Positions 14,101 through 26,700 of a stretch of 64,000 nucleotides of DNA are shown here, in pieces. The stretch is from Melanocharis versteri (Eukaryota > Chordata > Aves > Passeriformes > Melanocharitidae), in contig VZTG01009171.1 of NCBI GenBank assembly GCA_013397845.1, forward strand, positions 248,001-312,000, given 5' to 3'. Both the position numbers and the translations under genes were made by a program. Positions within the stretch are counted from its first letter, which is position 1. Each line of letters opens with the position of its first letter. The notes beneath the pieces are model-generated. The model had not been told where the DNA came from. It searched no databases and was given only the letters and a program-made list of their open reading frames with translations.

Positions 14101-14617
14101 TTGTCGGGCATTTTAGATATTCAATTAAATAGCACTATGTTAAACTACATTTTGTTCTTTCTTACACACTATATAATGCATATTCACTGTCAAGACAGTT
14201 TCATCATGCTAGGAACTTATACACATACCTACACTTTTAAAACCAAGATTTTCTTAATAAAACACACATATCTACAGTAACAACAATTGCAAAGAACACA
14301 TTGTTAGGTCAAGATTTCAGCAAACTTTACAAACTACACAAAATAAAAAAGAAAAAAAACCAAAAAAAACCAACCAAAAAACAGTACACAGTGAAGTTCT
14401 TGGCAGAGAACATATCTTTACATTTGGTGAAGTTATGCCTAGAAGTCATTTTGCTTTTGCATTTTTTTAAGGAATAAAATTATATACATAATTTAGTAAT
14501 CCTCAAAATAGGAAGCATTAAATAGCACAAATAATATTACAGTCTTTAGTTTTGGTGTTACCTACAGTAGAGGGGCTACTTTAAACAAAAATTGCAGTTT
14601 GTCTATTCTGTACATTA

Positions 14618-14700
14618 AAGGCCAAACACTCAGCTGGTATGAACCCCAGTAGAGCAAGGAAGTTACATTAGTTTATACCAGCTGAGCATCTGGCTCCTGA
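14618..14700. repeat. Foldback (MITE-like) remnant in the 3' UTR
   Basis: Perfect 12-bp inverted arms, ctcagctggtat at 14629-14640 and ataccagctgag at 14675-14686. Imperfect pairing extends outward to ggcc... and ...tggctcc. The flanks resemble an old short palindromic DNA-transposon-like repeat, common in turtles, crocodilians and birds, whose ends read roughly CCAGCTGAGGATCTGGCCC. The family assignment is from memory. Confidence 0.5.
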
Positions 14701-15261
14701 CCTCTATACATGCGGGAAGGCTCCTAAAGCATGGAAGCTTGGACCAGTTATGCACTGACAGAAGCTTATTATATTTATATACTGGAGTTCTCATGCAGCA
14801 GGAAAAATGTTAGTTTAAGTATAATCCCTTAAACAGTCATACCATAATAATGGTATATGAAGCAGCTTTTAAAATATTATTTTATAATCATATGAAACTC
14901 TGAGCTATGCTGATTGTTTTAACGGAATCCCTTATTGCCAATATTCTATTAGAAAACAGTGTAATTGTAATTTCTGAGGCCTAATGGGGGCCTATTAAAA
15001 TATCACTGTACCTGACCACTTAAAGGGCAAATTGTACCCTAAAATACCTATTAATCACTGTATTCCATCTGGAAGCAATTATGATCCTCACAGTAGACAT
15101 TAGTATCGCACTAACTCTGCAGTGAATCTGCTGGGGAGATAGGAAGAGCATGGCAGCATACAGAGAATATGCACTAGTGTCATTCCAGGAGGTAGTTCTA
15201 TTTCATGGCACTCGATTTTTGGTTTGTCACTTACACACTTCAGGAGTCAGTCATACTCAGG

Positions 15262-15289
15262 GAAAAAAAAACCAAAAAAGCAAAAAAAA

Positions 15290-15321
<32 letters not shown>

Positions 15322-15336
15322 AGAAAAAAAAAAAGG
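15262..15336. repeat. Poly(A)/poly(T) homopolymer tract in 3' UTR
   Basis: About 75 bases of almost pure A on the plus strand, broken only by cc, gc and single g. On the SEMA3C transcript this is a U-rich tract. Poly-lysine frames read through it are artefacts. Confidence 0.95.
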
Positions 15337-15695
15337 CAGCCAGATTCTTCCAGAATCTGCTTTGCCAGCTCTTGGGGCCAAATTCAATCTCATGGAAGTC
15401 AAAGAAAGTTTCCTGACGGTTTCCATACAAAGGACCTTAGTTATCAATGGCTAAATATTGCAGAAATATGCATTTAGGCCGTGAGTAAGGAGAGCACTTA
15501 ACTAGATGGCAGTATATGAGCAGGCTGGCCCTGCCATGCAAGCGGTAAGCACACAAATTAAATTCAAAGAGCTCCCACCAGCAGCAAAGGGATTTAAACA
15601 CTGCTTAAATGGTGTGATCAGGGCTCATTTCCCAGCCACCCTTCATGAGGTGGCGATAAGGTGACAATCCAACTAATGGCAGGTAAATACCAGTG

Positions 15696-15752
15696 TTACC
15701 TCCATTGCACAGATTGAATTCACTTACCTCCATTGCACTAGATTTAATTCAC
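15696..15752. repeat. 28-bp imperfect tandem duplication
   Basis: Copies at 15696-15723 and 15724-15752 share ttacctccattgcac and end in gattgaattcac / gatttaattcac. They differ by one inserted base and one substitution. Each copy holds minus-strand GTGCAAT. Confidence 0.9.
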
Positions 15753-16194
15753 ACAGGCACAAACCCAGAAGTGTTCCCCCATGCCCTGTAGAGTTACTCC
15801 CAGAGTATTCTAATAGAAGCAGAATTTTAACTTAACATAGGTCAGTCTTGAGCTGAACATCAGTTTATATTTTTGTATAATGTCATAAATAATTGTGATT
15901 TTTCCAAGGTACTCATACATTTTTAATCCCTGTCACTGTTTTGAACAGACTCAGTGGCTTCCAGAATACTCTTACATAGTAAAAAGATTGATGATCTGTC
16001 CCTCTTTTTGGCATTAGTGTTGCTCAAAAAAATAAAAATGATTGCTTTTCCTAGGATGGCTTGGTGCACACACCCAATTTTCAACAAAACTTGCTTCATT
16101 AGACCTGAGAGCTGCTTCCTAAACAAAAGATTTCTGTTTGAACATGCCTTTCAAGTTATACTTTTTGGTTTTTGACCCAAACCCATTTTTCAGT

Positions 16195-16200
16195 TTTATT
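16195..16200 (-). terminator. Possible proximal polyadenylation signal AATAAA
   Basis: Minus-strand AATAAA about 1.2 kb after the stop codon, followed within 30 nt by a G/U-rich stretch (GGGTTTGGGT). Another AATAAA lies at 16740-16745. Use of either site is not shown by the sequence. Confidence 0.3.
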
Positions 16201-17373
16201 TTTCCCTCATTCTGTTTTTTTTTTCCTTTTCTTTTCTTTTCCAGATCTGCTTTTCAGCAGAGAACTTAAAATAGGAGCAAATTGGGAAAATAACATGGAA
16301 AAGAAAAAGGGTACAAAGACTGAAAAATGGGAATGGTTTAATTAGAAAATTCTAGTTAAAATATTTGCAACTTTGAGAAAACAGTTGAAAAAATAATGTT
16401 CTAAAATTTTCAAAGACACTTATGACTTTTTTCCACATTGCAGACCAGCTCCAATTTAATCATGGAACAGAATAAAGATAATCTATATTTTTCATTTCCG
16501 AACAAGCAATATAGAGTATATCTACATTCTGTCCTTTGAAAAGAAATTGGAGTGTAATCCTTTGAAAAGTAGCTAAAATACCTAAGTCACTTAGGTGTTT
16601 TTCAAAGTTGTTTGTATAATGAACATTCTCATGTTACCTTTGTGCCGCTTATAAAGCTATGTAGTGTTATAGGACACCCTATTTTAATAAAAATCAATAT
16701 GAGCAGAGATATTTTAAGTTACATTCCAGAACTCATTAATTTATTACAACTCATACTATGCACAATAATCAGTGCTTACTCTGATAAATTCTTTGTTTTT
16801 CTTCTGCTTGTTCCTTCATTTGACCTCTGAGCAAATGAAACATTTCTACTACACTTTACTTGCTTCCTGTCTGCATGTATTCACATGATTTGATCGATGA
16901 ATGAAAGCTGTAAACCCAATATTGAGCAGTAAACAAGAAGAAACTCATGTTCTTAAATGCAGTGCAAGGAAATCTTAGTACCATCCTACTTTAAGTATGC
17001 ATCTTAACCCAGATTCTTTCACCACCAGTCTAGTTGATACAGTTCCAGAGTTGCAAGACAATGCACTGATTTTGTAAAAATTTCTATCCAGCTGTAATTA
17101 AATACTGAGATGTTAAAGATGAATCTGGTCTAAGATGAATACCCAGTGCTGCTTCTAGGACAGAGCCCAGCCTACAGTCGCTAAGCATCTAGGAAAGAAA
17201 ATGCTCTATTTTCTTTAGTTAGGCTACACTGCATTTAATTGGGAGACAGATCTTTTTTGAGGCTTGCTGGATTTTCATTTAATTTTTTATCAGATTTGCA
17301 CAAATTTGTTCTCAATAGACAAATACAAGCCCCCTATACTGAGGACAAAAATATCTATTACTATAAAATAAAA

Positions 17374-17787
17374 TTAAGATCCGGGTAATTGATTCCTTCT
17401 ATTTCTACTTTTTCTGCTATTGATAAGGGCCTTTAGTTTGCTGTAGTCCCCTCTCATCTTCTGGGATTCTTCCCTCTGCTGACCTGCCTGCCTGCTGTCT
17501 TTGCAGTACTGGTTAATCATCTGCATCTCGGAGTGGCTGAAAGCCCCCACAAAGTCCTTGGGGTGGAACTGCAGTGCTCGCACCGAGCCGGCCCAGGTCC
17601 AAGGGGACCACTTGTCAGTCATGACGGCCACCACCTCCGAATCCAGCACTTTGAAATTGATCTTTGCCAAGGTCTGCTTGAAGCTGTTCTCTGTTGCGAT
17701 GCAGTGGTAAAGCCCCCGGTCGCTGTCCTGCACAGAGCGAATGAGGAGCCCGTGCTCAGTTGCTATGATCCTCTCATTCAGCTTCAC
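17374..17787 (-). CDS. SEMA3C: SEMA3C exon 18 coding part (Ig end, basic tail, stop)
   Basis: 137 codons plus TAA at 17374-17376. It starts VKLNERIIATEHGLLIRSVQ after the acceptor ...actctctag. It holds the second Ig cysteine (GLYHCIA), the segment MTDKWSPWTW, and a Cys in MINQYCKD that corresponds to the interchain-disulfide region of class 3 semaphorins. The lysine/arginine-rich end is GDYSKLKALINSRKSRNRRN then QLPGS. The basic tail is known in the family to support neuropilin and heparan-sulfate binding. GTG is only the first codon of the exon, not a start. Confidence 0.97.
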   Translation of the reverse strand: MKLNERIIATEHGLLIRSVQDSDRGLYHCIATENSFKQTLAKINFKVLDSEVVAVMTDKWSPWTWAGSVRALQFHPKDFVGAFSHSEMQMINQYCKDSRQAGQQREESQKMRGDYSKLKALINSRKSRNRRNQLPGS

Positions 17788-20700
17788 CTAGAGAGTAAAA
17801 AGGCAGAAGGAACTTCTTAGGGAAGGTTATGGAACAACAGAGTATTGGACCATCTGGTAAGCTTCACTTCAAACATGACTTTCTTAAAGTTACTATATTT
17901 TTATATAATTGTCTTCAAAAGATCACCAATATTGCTACCGTTAGGAGAGAGCTTATCTCAAGGAAGGTAAGTGTTGCTAAAGAAAATGACTTAAATATTT
18001 TTATTTCTTATGTTAGAATAAATTTGATCAGGATGAAGACAAAGACGAAAATCTGGAAACCACATGAAATAAAAGTTCTCATAATGTTCAAATAGTAGAG
18101 TTGAAGAAATGAACTTTTATTTGCCCTGCTGTACTCTTGAGAATGTCTCTTTCAGCATCAGAGATTGCTGCTGAGACTCAGTGAAAGAGGGGTGCAGGAC
18201 CAGGGAGGCTAATTTGGCATTGAACTCAAGCTGGCTTCTCATTAAATATTTTGACTTTGAGCAGGTTCTTGCTGAAGAACTCTATCTGCTCTGCAGAGTC
18301 TATAGCCTCGTATAAAAATTGTCACCACTGTTAACCAGGAGCACTGGTACTCTCCTATTTCTTTTCTGGCTTCAGACTCTGCACTGTCCCACGAGATGGT
18401 CACATCATCTGAAAGCAGCAAATTACCAGAGCTTGTTATCATCCAATTATAAATGAATGTGCAGATGTCCCTTTGCATATCAGTGTGAAGTAAAATTGCT
18501 AGTTCAATCCATTATGAAAGGAAACCACTGCTGGTATTTTTCTGAATGGTTTTTCTATTTTGCTACTGTACTTTGCATTATACTTGGTTCTCTTGGGAAC
18601 TAATTTACTTATTATGGTATTCTGCTATTGTAAACTTTTGTAGACATTGTGGAAGATTTCCAGAAATCTGAGAGCTTGAAAACTAATTAACACTTTGATT
18701 GCTTGAGTCTGCCTGTTGTACTTGGAAACTGCATTGCTTGTAATACCGTTATTGAACATAAGAACAAAATGGGAGATGTTCTGCTGAAGCAATGGGTTAA
18801 AGAATTGCACCTATTGCCAGGACATGGCTTGAGTCTTTGAATAGTGAGAAAACTCAGTGAGACATTTGTAAGTCCCCTCTGTTTTTGGAAAATGGCTTGA
18901 TAGGAGAATAATGCTTTTCAGTATTTATAACCTATCAACAGACACCACATTACTTAAATGTTCCTTTTGAAAGATGTTTCTTTTTATTCATATAGTAAGT
19001 ACCTTAGATTTGAAATGGATTTTTTCCCCTTTTATATTACTTAAGGAAGGCACATTCGCCATAAACAATCATACTGTATATTACAGTGCTGAAACTCGAG
19101 AGCCTTAGAGAGTGCAGTAATGGAAAATGTGATTGCACCATGGTGAGGAAATGCTTTTGTCAATACGTGTTCTTAGCCTGGACTAGTTTCTTGCTAAAGG
19201 AACCTTTCACATTTCTCCCAGTTTTGCCTTTTATCTCTTCAATAGCACAGAGGAGCTACGGCATGCTGACTTCTTCCTGAACTTTATACAAGTTATTGCT
19301 TTCGTGCCTATTTCCTTAGATCAATAAGAAGTTCTGAGTGCTGCAAACCTTCAGTTTGCAATTAGCAAGGTGTGAAGCAAAGATTCTTTAATTTTCTGGT
19401 AGCTGTTCTGATCTGACAGAAATCACTGGGGCTGAGGATGAAGCCCCAGCTGTACTGAAAGTCTGCTCTATGCCGGTCACTGTCCTCCATGCACTCCAAT
19501 TCTCCAGCTTCACTGTAACGAGGCTGCCTGATAAAAACGTAAACTGTCCCTCGCCTTTCTCTGGGGAGGGAATGTGCTGCTGACTGAGGATCCTCCCAGA
19601 GCTCCTGCTCACATTACTCACCTCTTTCCTCCTGTCATTGTCTTTCTGTAGCAGCCATTTAATAGAAGCTTGAGGAGATTTAGGTGTGCATTCCAGAAAG
19701 GTGGTGTTGTTTTTTACTCCGTACTGAACTATTTCTGCAGCATTTCTGTATGCTAGAAAGAAAAAAAGAAAACAGGTCAGGATACTGTGAATGGTGATTT
19801 GATTAAGAAAACATGTAACTGTTTGCAATATAGATTAAGTCAAGTATGCCTGACTCTGATACTGGCCAAAATTAAGAAATTTTTGGGAAAAAAATTTCAA
19901 AGAAAGTAAATTAAATGTGAAGAAGCACATTCAGTTTCAAATACCAATGTTTTCAGAGTGATGTGGTCTGTTCTTAGAAATTAGGACACCTATATGCTGG
20001 TAAACTTTGCTGATGTGGTAACTGAGCTCAGGGATATTTTTCTGTGAAATTATCTCATTCTCTACTACTCCAAAAGAGAATGAAGCATTTAATATATTTC
20101 TCCACACTTCAGCATTTATGAGTTGGGGGAATATGGCTGTATGACCGAAATAAAGCATCATGCCCTAAAGAAGGCTCCAGACACTCCGGCTGCATGCAGC
20201 ATCCAAGGGAGGAGAGAGAGGGCAGGCTGGGCTCCCGCTCCTCTGCTTCTCTTCCAACACAAGGAAGGGACTTGGCTCTCAACCTGAAATGTGATGAATA
20301 TGTAGACAGGCCAGCAACAGAGAGAAAGACAGATTTATAGCACTCCAGCAACACCTGGGCAAGTGCTGAGCATATGTCATCACTTAGACTCGTGTCCCTT
20401 TATAGTCTCGATAGATGAAAAACTGGCAGTCACAAGTAGGAACTTCTGGATGCTTATTGCTTGGTCCAAATCATAATATTTGTCCTGAAAACAAAGCACC
20501 TCCAGATTTAAAAGCTTCCATCATATATGAAATACTTTTTTTTTTGAGAAAGGAGCAATGGATACCAAATAATATGAGAACTGCAAATACCTAGAGGTCT
20601 ACATGTCTAAAATCTGACTCTGTTTTTGCACAGTCCTAAGACTGGTTTTCCTCAGACTCTACTTATCTCCAATTCTTTTCAGCTTCTTTCATCAACTGAT

Positions 20701-23700
20701 ATGTGAAATTGAAATCCATTCTTCTGAAGGAAGGAGACTTTGCCTGGTTCTAGTCCTTCAGCACATTTAGGAAGTTGTACCAAAATAAATTCTAACTTTT
20801 AGGAGAATAATGTGGAAATACTTTGCATTCAAAATGCATTTCTCTAATAGCTATAAGGGCTAACACAAACATAACAATATTGAACAGACGTGAAAAGAAA
20901 ACATGCAAGATTGCTTAGTCCTTGATGATTTATTTTGAAATAACAATGTGCCAAAAATGTTGAGTTTATATGTGCTCAGAGGTCTACCATGTTTCAAGAC
21001 TTCAATTCAGCATTATGGTTCTCTATGAGCTTAGAAGATTCCTTGGCTTTGCTTGGTTTTCTGCTCTTTTGTCCTTTAGGTAGATTTCATTTTTCCCCCA
21101 AACACAGTAATTTTCCTATAAATGCCTCTAATTATATTTTGCAAGGGTCTAAATTGCTCTTTCTTTTAATCTTTCTTTTTTTTTCCAGGAAAACAACTGC
21201 CATCTACCTATGCTATATCCCACTGCTGCCACTGAAACTTCCTTTACAAAGATGCTAAAATACATAAGCCTATAAATACATCCACATTACAAAAGTCGTA
21301 GGAAAACAAGAAACCTGTTTCACAAGACTGTCAGGGCTGAAACAATTGTTTCCCCTCAAGCCAGAATGCAGACAGTTGACATTCTCACATTTTCCACATG
21401 GAAGAGGAGACACCCACCCTTGGGACAGACAATGGGTGGGAGGTCTCAGCACATGCCTGCAGGGGAAGGCACAAAGCTCAAATTGCTTCAACATGGATCT
21501 CTCAGAGCTCAGGTGTATACTCTAACACTGGGGTCATCTCTTGGAATTACCTGTTCAAGCTCTTCAGCTTCATATAAATGAATACTGACTACATACCTAA
21601 TACTGACTCATGGGGAAAGGCTCATTTAAGCAGAGGGATCTACACCCAACTCACTGCTGTAGTCTTTTTTGATCCAGGAGATTCTACCAACAACCAGCAG
21701 AGACTATTTCAGCAGAATTATTATTAACAGAATCTTTCACATGTAACTATTAAAGTGTTGTTCTTTGATTAGGAAAAAATCAATAAAAAAATTTACAATC
21801 AGCTCTATTATTTGGTCTCTAGGTGGTACAGATGAGAATGTACTTCAAAATTCAGGCTCATAAATAGAGGTGAAAAGAGCATAATTCTCTGATGTGTGCC
21901 CTTGGTCTGGTGGCATACATTGCCACTGCCTAGCTCAGACATGCATGGGGTAGCAGAGGACTGAGCTGTCTTTATGTATCTGTTTACTCTTATTCTGACT
22001 TTGGGCATATTTGACTGGTGTCCATCAGTCTGGAGAAAATGGTAGCTGGGAGGGCAAAACCTTGGCTCCCCTGGCCACCTGCTCCACACCAGGCTGACTA
22101 AACAGTTGCATAGCTGGAAATAAGAGACTTCATAAGGAAATTCGGAATAGGTTTTTTTTTTTTCCCCATGTAAAAGGAGAAGGTAATAATCATAACTCAA
22201 AAGACAGGCCTAGATCCTGCTGTTTGCTGAAAGGTGTGCTCCAAAACTCAGTATGGGATCAAATAGTCAGAAAAATTCTGAGGTCCAAAGCTTAAATGAA
22301 TGAAAAGGCATTAATAAAGACTGAAGGGAAATAGGTAGAGAAACCCTGAAATTAACTGTACCTTTTTCTAGTCACCAGTGCCAGCTTCTCAATTCAAGTA
22401 TGCTGAACTATGTATTTCATGGCTCATCATTTTATCATATATGTGCAGGTTTCATGTAATTGCAAGGAAAGATGCTAAAACCAAATCAAAACAAAACTCA
22501 GACTTGGAAAAGAATTGTGCTTTACCAGTAAACCATACCCATAATGTCAGTTATAATGAATCATATAAAGGAAAGCCATGTGTTCTTTATATAGCATGAG
22601 GACCCCTAAATTATAGTACCTTTCAGGTTGAAACCTCGGCACTGAGTCAGAGGGTTTCCATGTCTCACGTCTTGTCTACGGCTCCTCCTGCAATATTTTG
22701 TAAAAACAAAGTGTTATTCCAAGATAGCTACACTGAAAATAACCACTGTTTTATTTGTGGATTTGTTGTGGTTTTGTTTTTTTTTTTTAACTAGATCAAG
22801 TGTTAGGGATAGTTCATGACCTACTGTGAGAGTGCTTTATTCTTGGCAGGCTTGCTGGAGTGAAGATACTGCTTAGGTAAAGAATCAGTTTGTTGAAGGT
22901 TATAAAATGGTTGCAGTTTTTGTAGGTAAAGCAGTTGTGCAGTGAAAGTATAGAGAGGGAAGGATCAGAGGTGATACATGAAAGAGACATCTGTTCACTC
23001 TGGCAATACCTAGCATTCAAAGCCAGAACCCCCAGCTGGAGCTCTTCATAAAGGCAAGCAGCTAACAATGAGATGCATAAGATTCACAGTGCTCATATCT
23101 AACACACCAGCAGAAAATTATGATAAAGGGCATGTTCCTGCCCTGATTTTAGCAAGCACCTTTTTTTTGGTGCCTGTAGCCACCTCGGTAGCAGAGTGAC
23201 TGAAGCATTCATTCAGAACGGTGGAGAGTTAAGATTGTATTCTGTCCTCTATTGAAGGGATGTGACTATTTCCAAAATATAATAAAACTCACCAAGTATT
23301 GGGATATTTCTAAATAGGGAATTTATTATATAATCTGGATGGCAGACGTAAAATCACGATTCTGTAGCAAATTGTCTGGGGAGCTTACTGGGAATACTGG
23401 CATTTCAGTCCTCCTCAGCTAGGAGGTCATAGCTCACAGAATTCAGTGCACAAAAAGCTGGTAAACAAATTCTTTTATTATTAAGATACACTGTTTTCTT
23501 TGCTAAATACTGTGTAAGGTAGTTCAGTATTTATCAAGTTCAAGAAAAATATGTATTGTTGATAGATTTTGCAAATGGACACTGTTGGGATATTAAGCAG
23601 CTGTATTCTGAACCGTGCACTAAGGTCTTGAGGATCAGGAACCATAAAAAAACTCCTGGAGCTCCAGTACTACTGAGTGAAGGGTGACACTTCTATGGCC

Positions 23701-26700
23701 ACATAATACCAGGTAGTGCACAAACAGCCAGAGAGAGTGCTCATAATCCCCTGTCACCCGATCCTTCACTGCATTGTTTGAAAAAGGAATGTTTGAAAGG
23801 TGATGTTTCAAAGGAGCAATTACTGAAATTCCGAGTATAGTTTTTATGTTTACCATCAAAAATATTTCTTTTTATGCCTTGGAGTCTTAAACCTTGTGAA
23901 CTATTTACATGAGTCAAGGGAGACAATGAAGAATTTCTGAGTGAATGTCAGAATTCTTGTGCTATTGTGAGCTGCCCCACACTGTCAGAAATGGCATGTT
24001 GCTTGTATTAAGCAGTTCTGAAAATGTAAACTTAGCAGTTAGATATTTATTAAAAAAAAGTGGTGGTTAGAAAATAAAGATTATACCATAAGGTGTTTTG
24101 GGGTAAATTGACAGTAATTCACAGGAGACAGAAGTGTCAAAAGAAGCAAATAAGCAAATGCATTCAGCAGAAACTACTGTCTAGACAATGGGATTTGGCT
24201 CTAATTACCAATGTTTTCGCCTTCATAATCTGTCTTGTTAGATAAAGAGACAACTCATTTCCTTCACATATGAAAACCAGACCTTTTTCCATACAGTCTG
24301 AGGTGTTTATTTTGGTTTGACATAAAGAGAAAATTGCAAACAAAATATCAGCATGAAAGTAAGCCCCAGTGGAAATAACCCTGGGTGGGTGTATGTAATG
24401 GGGATGGCAAACTGGAAACTGCACAGGCTGGGTGTACCTGACTGCTCCTTGTATCTTTTGGCAGCTATGTTGGTGTAGGAGTTAGGTGGCCTGAGACTTG
24501 GGGATTTTCCTTTTCTTTCCTCCCCCATCTTCTGACCTTTGTTCCGTGGAAGAAAACAATGAGTTTGCAGACTGGTGGCTGAATATTCTGAATGAAAGCA
24601 GTTAATAACCCCATGCACTCTACCAATTGCTATGTGGCAAGTTTGGGCTTTACCTTGTAATCTGAAGTAAGGAATGAGTCAAGAAAACTTTGCAATAACA
24701 AAAACAATTGTCTTTAATCCCAGAGGATGACATTATTATCAGCAGATCCAAGCTTTGCCTGTTTCTCTCAACTGTCTCCCTCTATGAGGGAACAGGAATA
24801 AAACTCAGTGACTGTATGTAGCCTTCTGCACCTGCAGCTCAGGCACAGGCACTGAGCACAGTCACAGGTTTAGGTTGCACATCAAGAAAATTCTTCACCC
24901 AGAGGGTGGTTGGGCACTGGAACAGGCACCCAGGGCAGTGCTTACAGCACCAAGCCTCCAAGAAGTGTTTGGCAATGCTCTCAGGCACATGGGGTGACTC
25001 TTGGGGTGTCCTGTGTAGGGCCAGAAGTTGCGCTTGATGGTCCTGATGGGTCCTTTCCAACTCAGCATATTTTATGATTCCATGATTCTAGAATATGCAG
25101 TCTAAACCTCTTCTGGCACAACTTGAGGCTGTTTCCTCTTGCCCTTTTGCTTGTCATCTGGGAGAAGAGTCCAAACCCCTCTGGCTACAACCCTCTTCCA
25201 GGCAGTTGTAGAGAGCATACATCTGAAAGGTTTGTCTCCTCTGCAGTAACACTTCATTGTGCATTCTGTAGCTTTGTTTGTATATGAAGTGAAATCTTAT
25301 TAAGACAAGAGCTCACTACAGCCTTCTGCTATTAAATATTTCCCTTGGGAGGAGGAAAGAGACTCCTGTTTTGCATAAGATTATGAGATGGACTATTAGT
25401 TCTGCTGTAAATTAAACGGAAATTGCTCTCCCTGTCTGCTTTAATAAACCTCATGTCAAAAAACCTAAACCCACAGTCATTACATTGAAATCACATTTGC
25501 CTAAAATTTTCCTGAAAATAATTCTTCTCACTTAGGAGCAAATGAGGAACAAAAAAATATAAATGAGTTTATTCCTCAGATAGCTTGAGAGATCTTTTGC
25601 TGTATTTAGGGCTATCATAATTACATCCAAAGTAAGTAACTGAATTTAAACAAAGGGAACAAATGTCTCGCTGATTTTGTGTGCATGAGACACAAGGATT
25701 AATACTTATGATTAGGAACCATTTTTTTCCTTTTATTTTTTTCCCTGTCCATTACTTTAAATATGTGTCATAGGTTGACCATAAACCAATTATAGAAGTT
25801 AGACACGCCTCCAGATCCCATATTTAAAATGGAGAAAGCTGCGAAAAAACCTCTTTTACTTCCGGCTTTTGAACAGGTAACAGGGGAGTCCACGGGGAGA
25901 TTGGCGAACCAAATCCACTACAATATGAGAAGCCAAGCTCTTTAGCATACACTCTTGCAGCATACAGCCCTAGGTGATGAATAATTCCAAGCACAACAGC
26001 TATGGAGGTATTGTTTGTACATGCTCATGAAAGGAATGACACCCCACTTCTCCATCGCATTACAACACTCCAGGCTACGCAGCAGAACGAAAGCGATCTT
26101 CCCTTGCAGACTTCACCAGGCTGCTTAATGCTGCTCACCTTTTTCCTGTGGGATAAAACCTGGAGCAGGAGTTGCCATCCCAGGCGCAGTATGGATCCCG
26201 GGCTAGGCAGCAGTCAGCACAGGCGGTCCCGTAGATGTGGCAGCGATGCAAGGAAACCTGGGTGACCCCCTCATCTGAGCTCACATACAGCTGTTGCTGC
26301 AGGAGGAAATGGGAAGATTTATTTCAGATGTGGAGGAATTTCACCCGAGACCTAGATAACACACCCAAAAACCTTTCAATTAAATTTGGAATTAATTCAA
26401 AACCAAGAGAGGAGCCACAAATATCTATAAAGTCAGGATCAACAGAAATCTCCCAGGTGAACAGGCCTATATTCTTTCCACCTTCCTGCTAGAAAACACC
26501 TAGAAACCCTGGTTAATGGATTTTTGGACATTGAGTGCCATTGTTCTGTTCTGGGGAAGATAGGCTGAGTTAATATTGCTCAGATTTGAGAACTTGGTTC
26601 TTATTCAGTGAGGATTATTGGCTCAAGCCTTTGAACTAAGTATTTTCTCTGCACATAGTCACTTTAATAAATATTATGCAGAGTTCCTAGTTGGATCCTC

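Larger units (their letters stand above)
14078..17373 (-). other. SEMA3C: SEMA3C 3' UTR (about 3.3 kb)
   Basis: Sequence between the stop codon and the distal polyadenylation signal at 14095-14100. No coding frame continues on the minus strand. It contains a foldback repeat (14618-14700), an A-rich/T-rich homopolymer tract (15262-15336), a 28-bp tandem duplication (15696-15752), and further AATAAA hexamers on the minus strand at 16195-16200 and 16740-16745 that could give shorter transcripts. The extent is inferred from the signal, not from transcript data. Confidence 0.7.
22688..26138 (-). other. SEMA3C intron 15
   Basis: Intron of 3.5 kb holding two abutting CR1 pieces in opposite orientation (24867-25240) and a possible LTR remnant (about 25766-26000). 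The rest is AT-rich without recognised content. Confidence 0.8.

Noticed and set aside
15150..15477. Lysine-rich frames
   Set aside because: Products of reading through the poly(A) tract in the 3' UTR.
19388..19828. 146-codon minus-strand frame as a separate gene
   Set aside because: It is SEMA3C exon 17 read through both splice sites; only 19622-19752 is coding.
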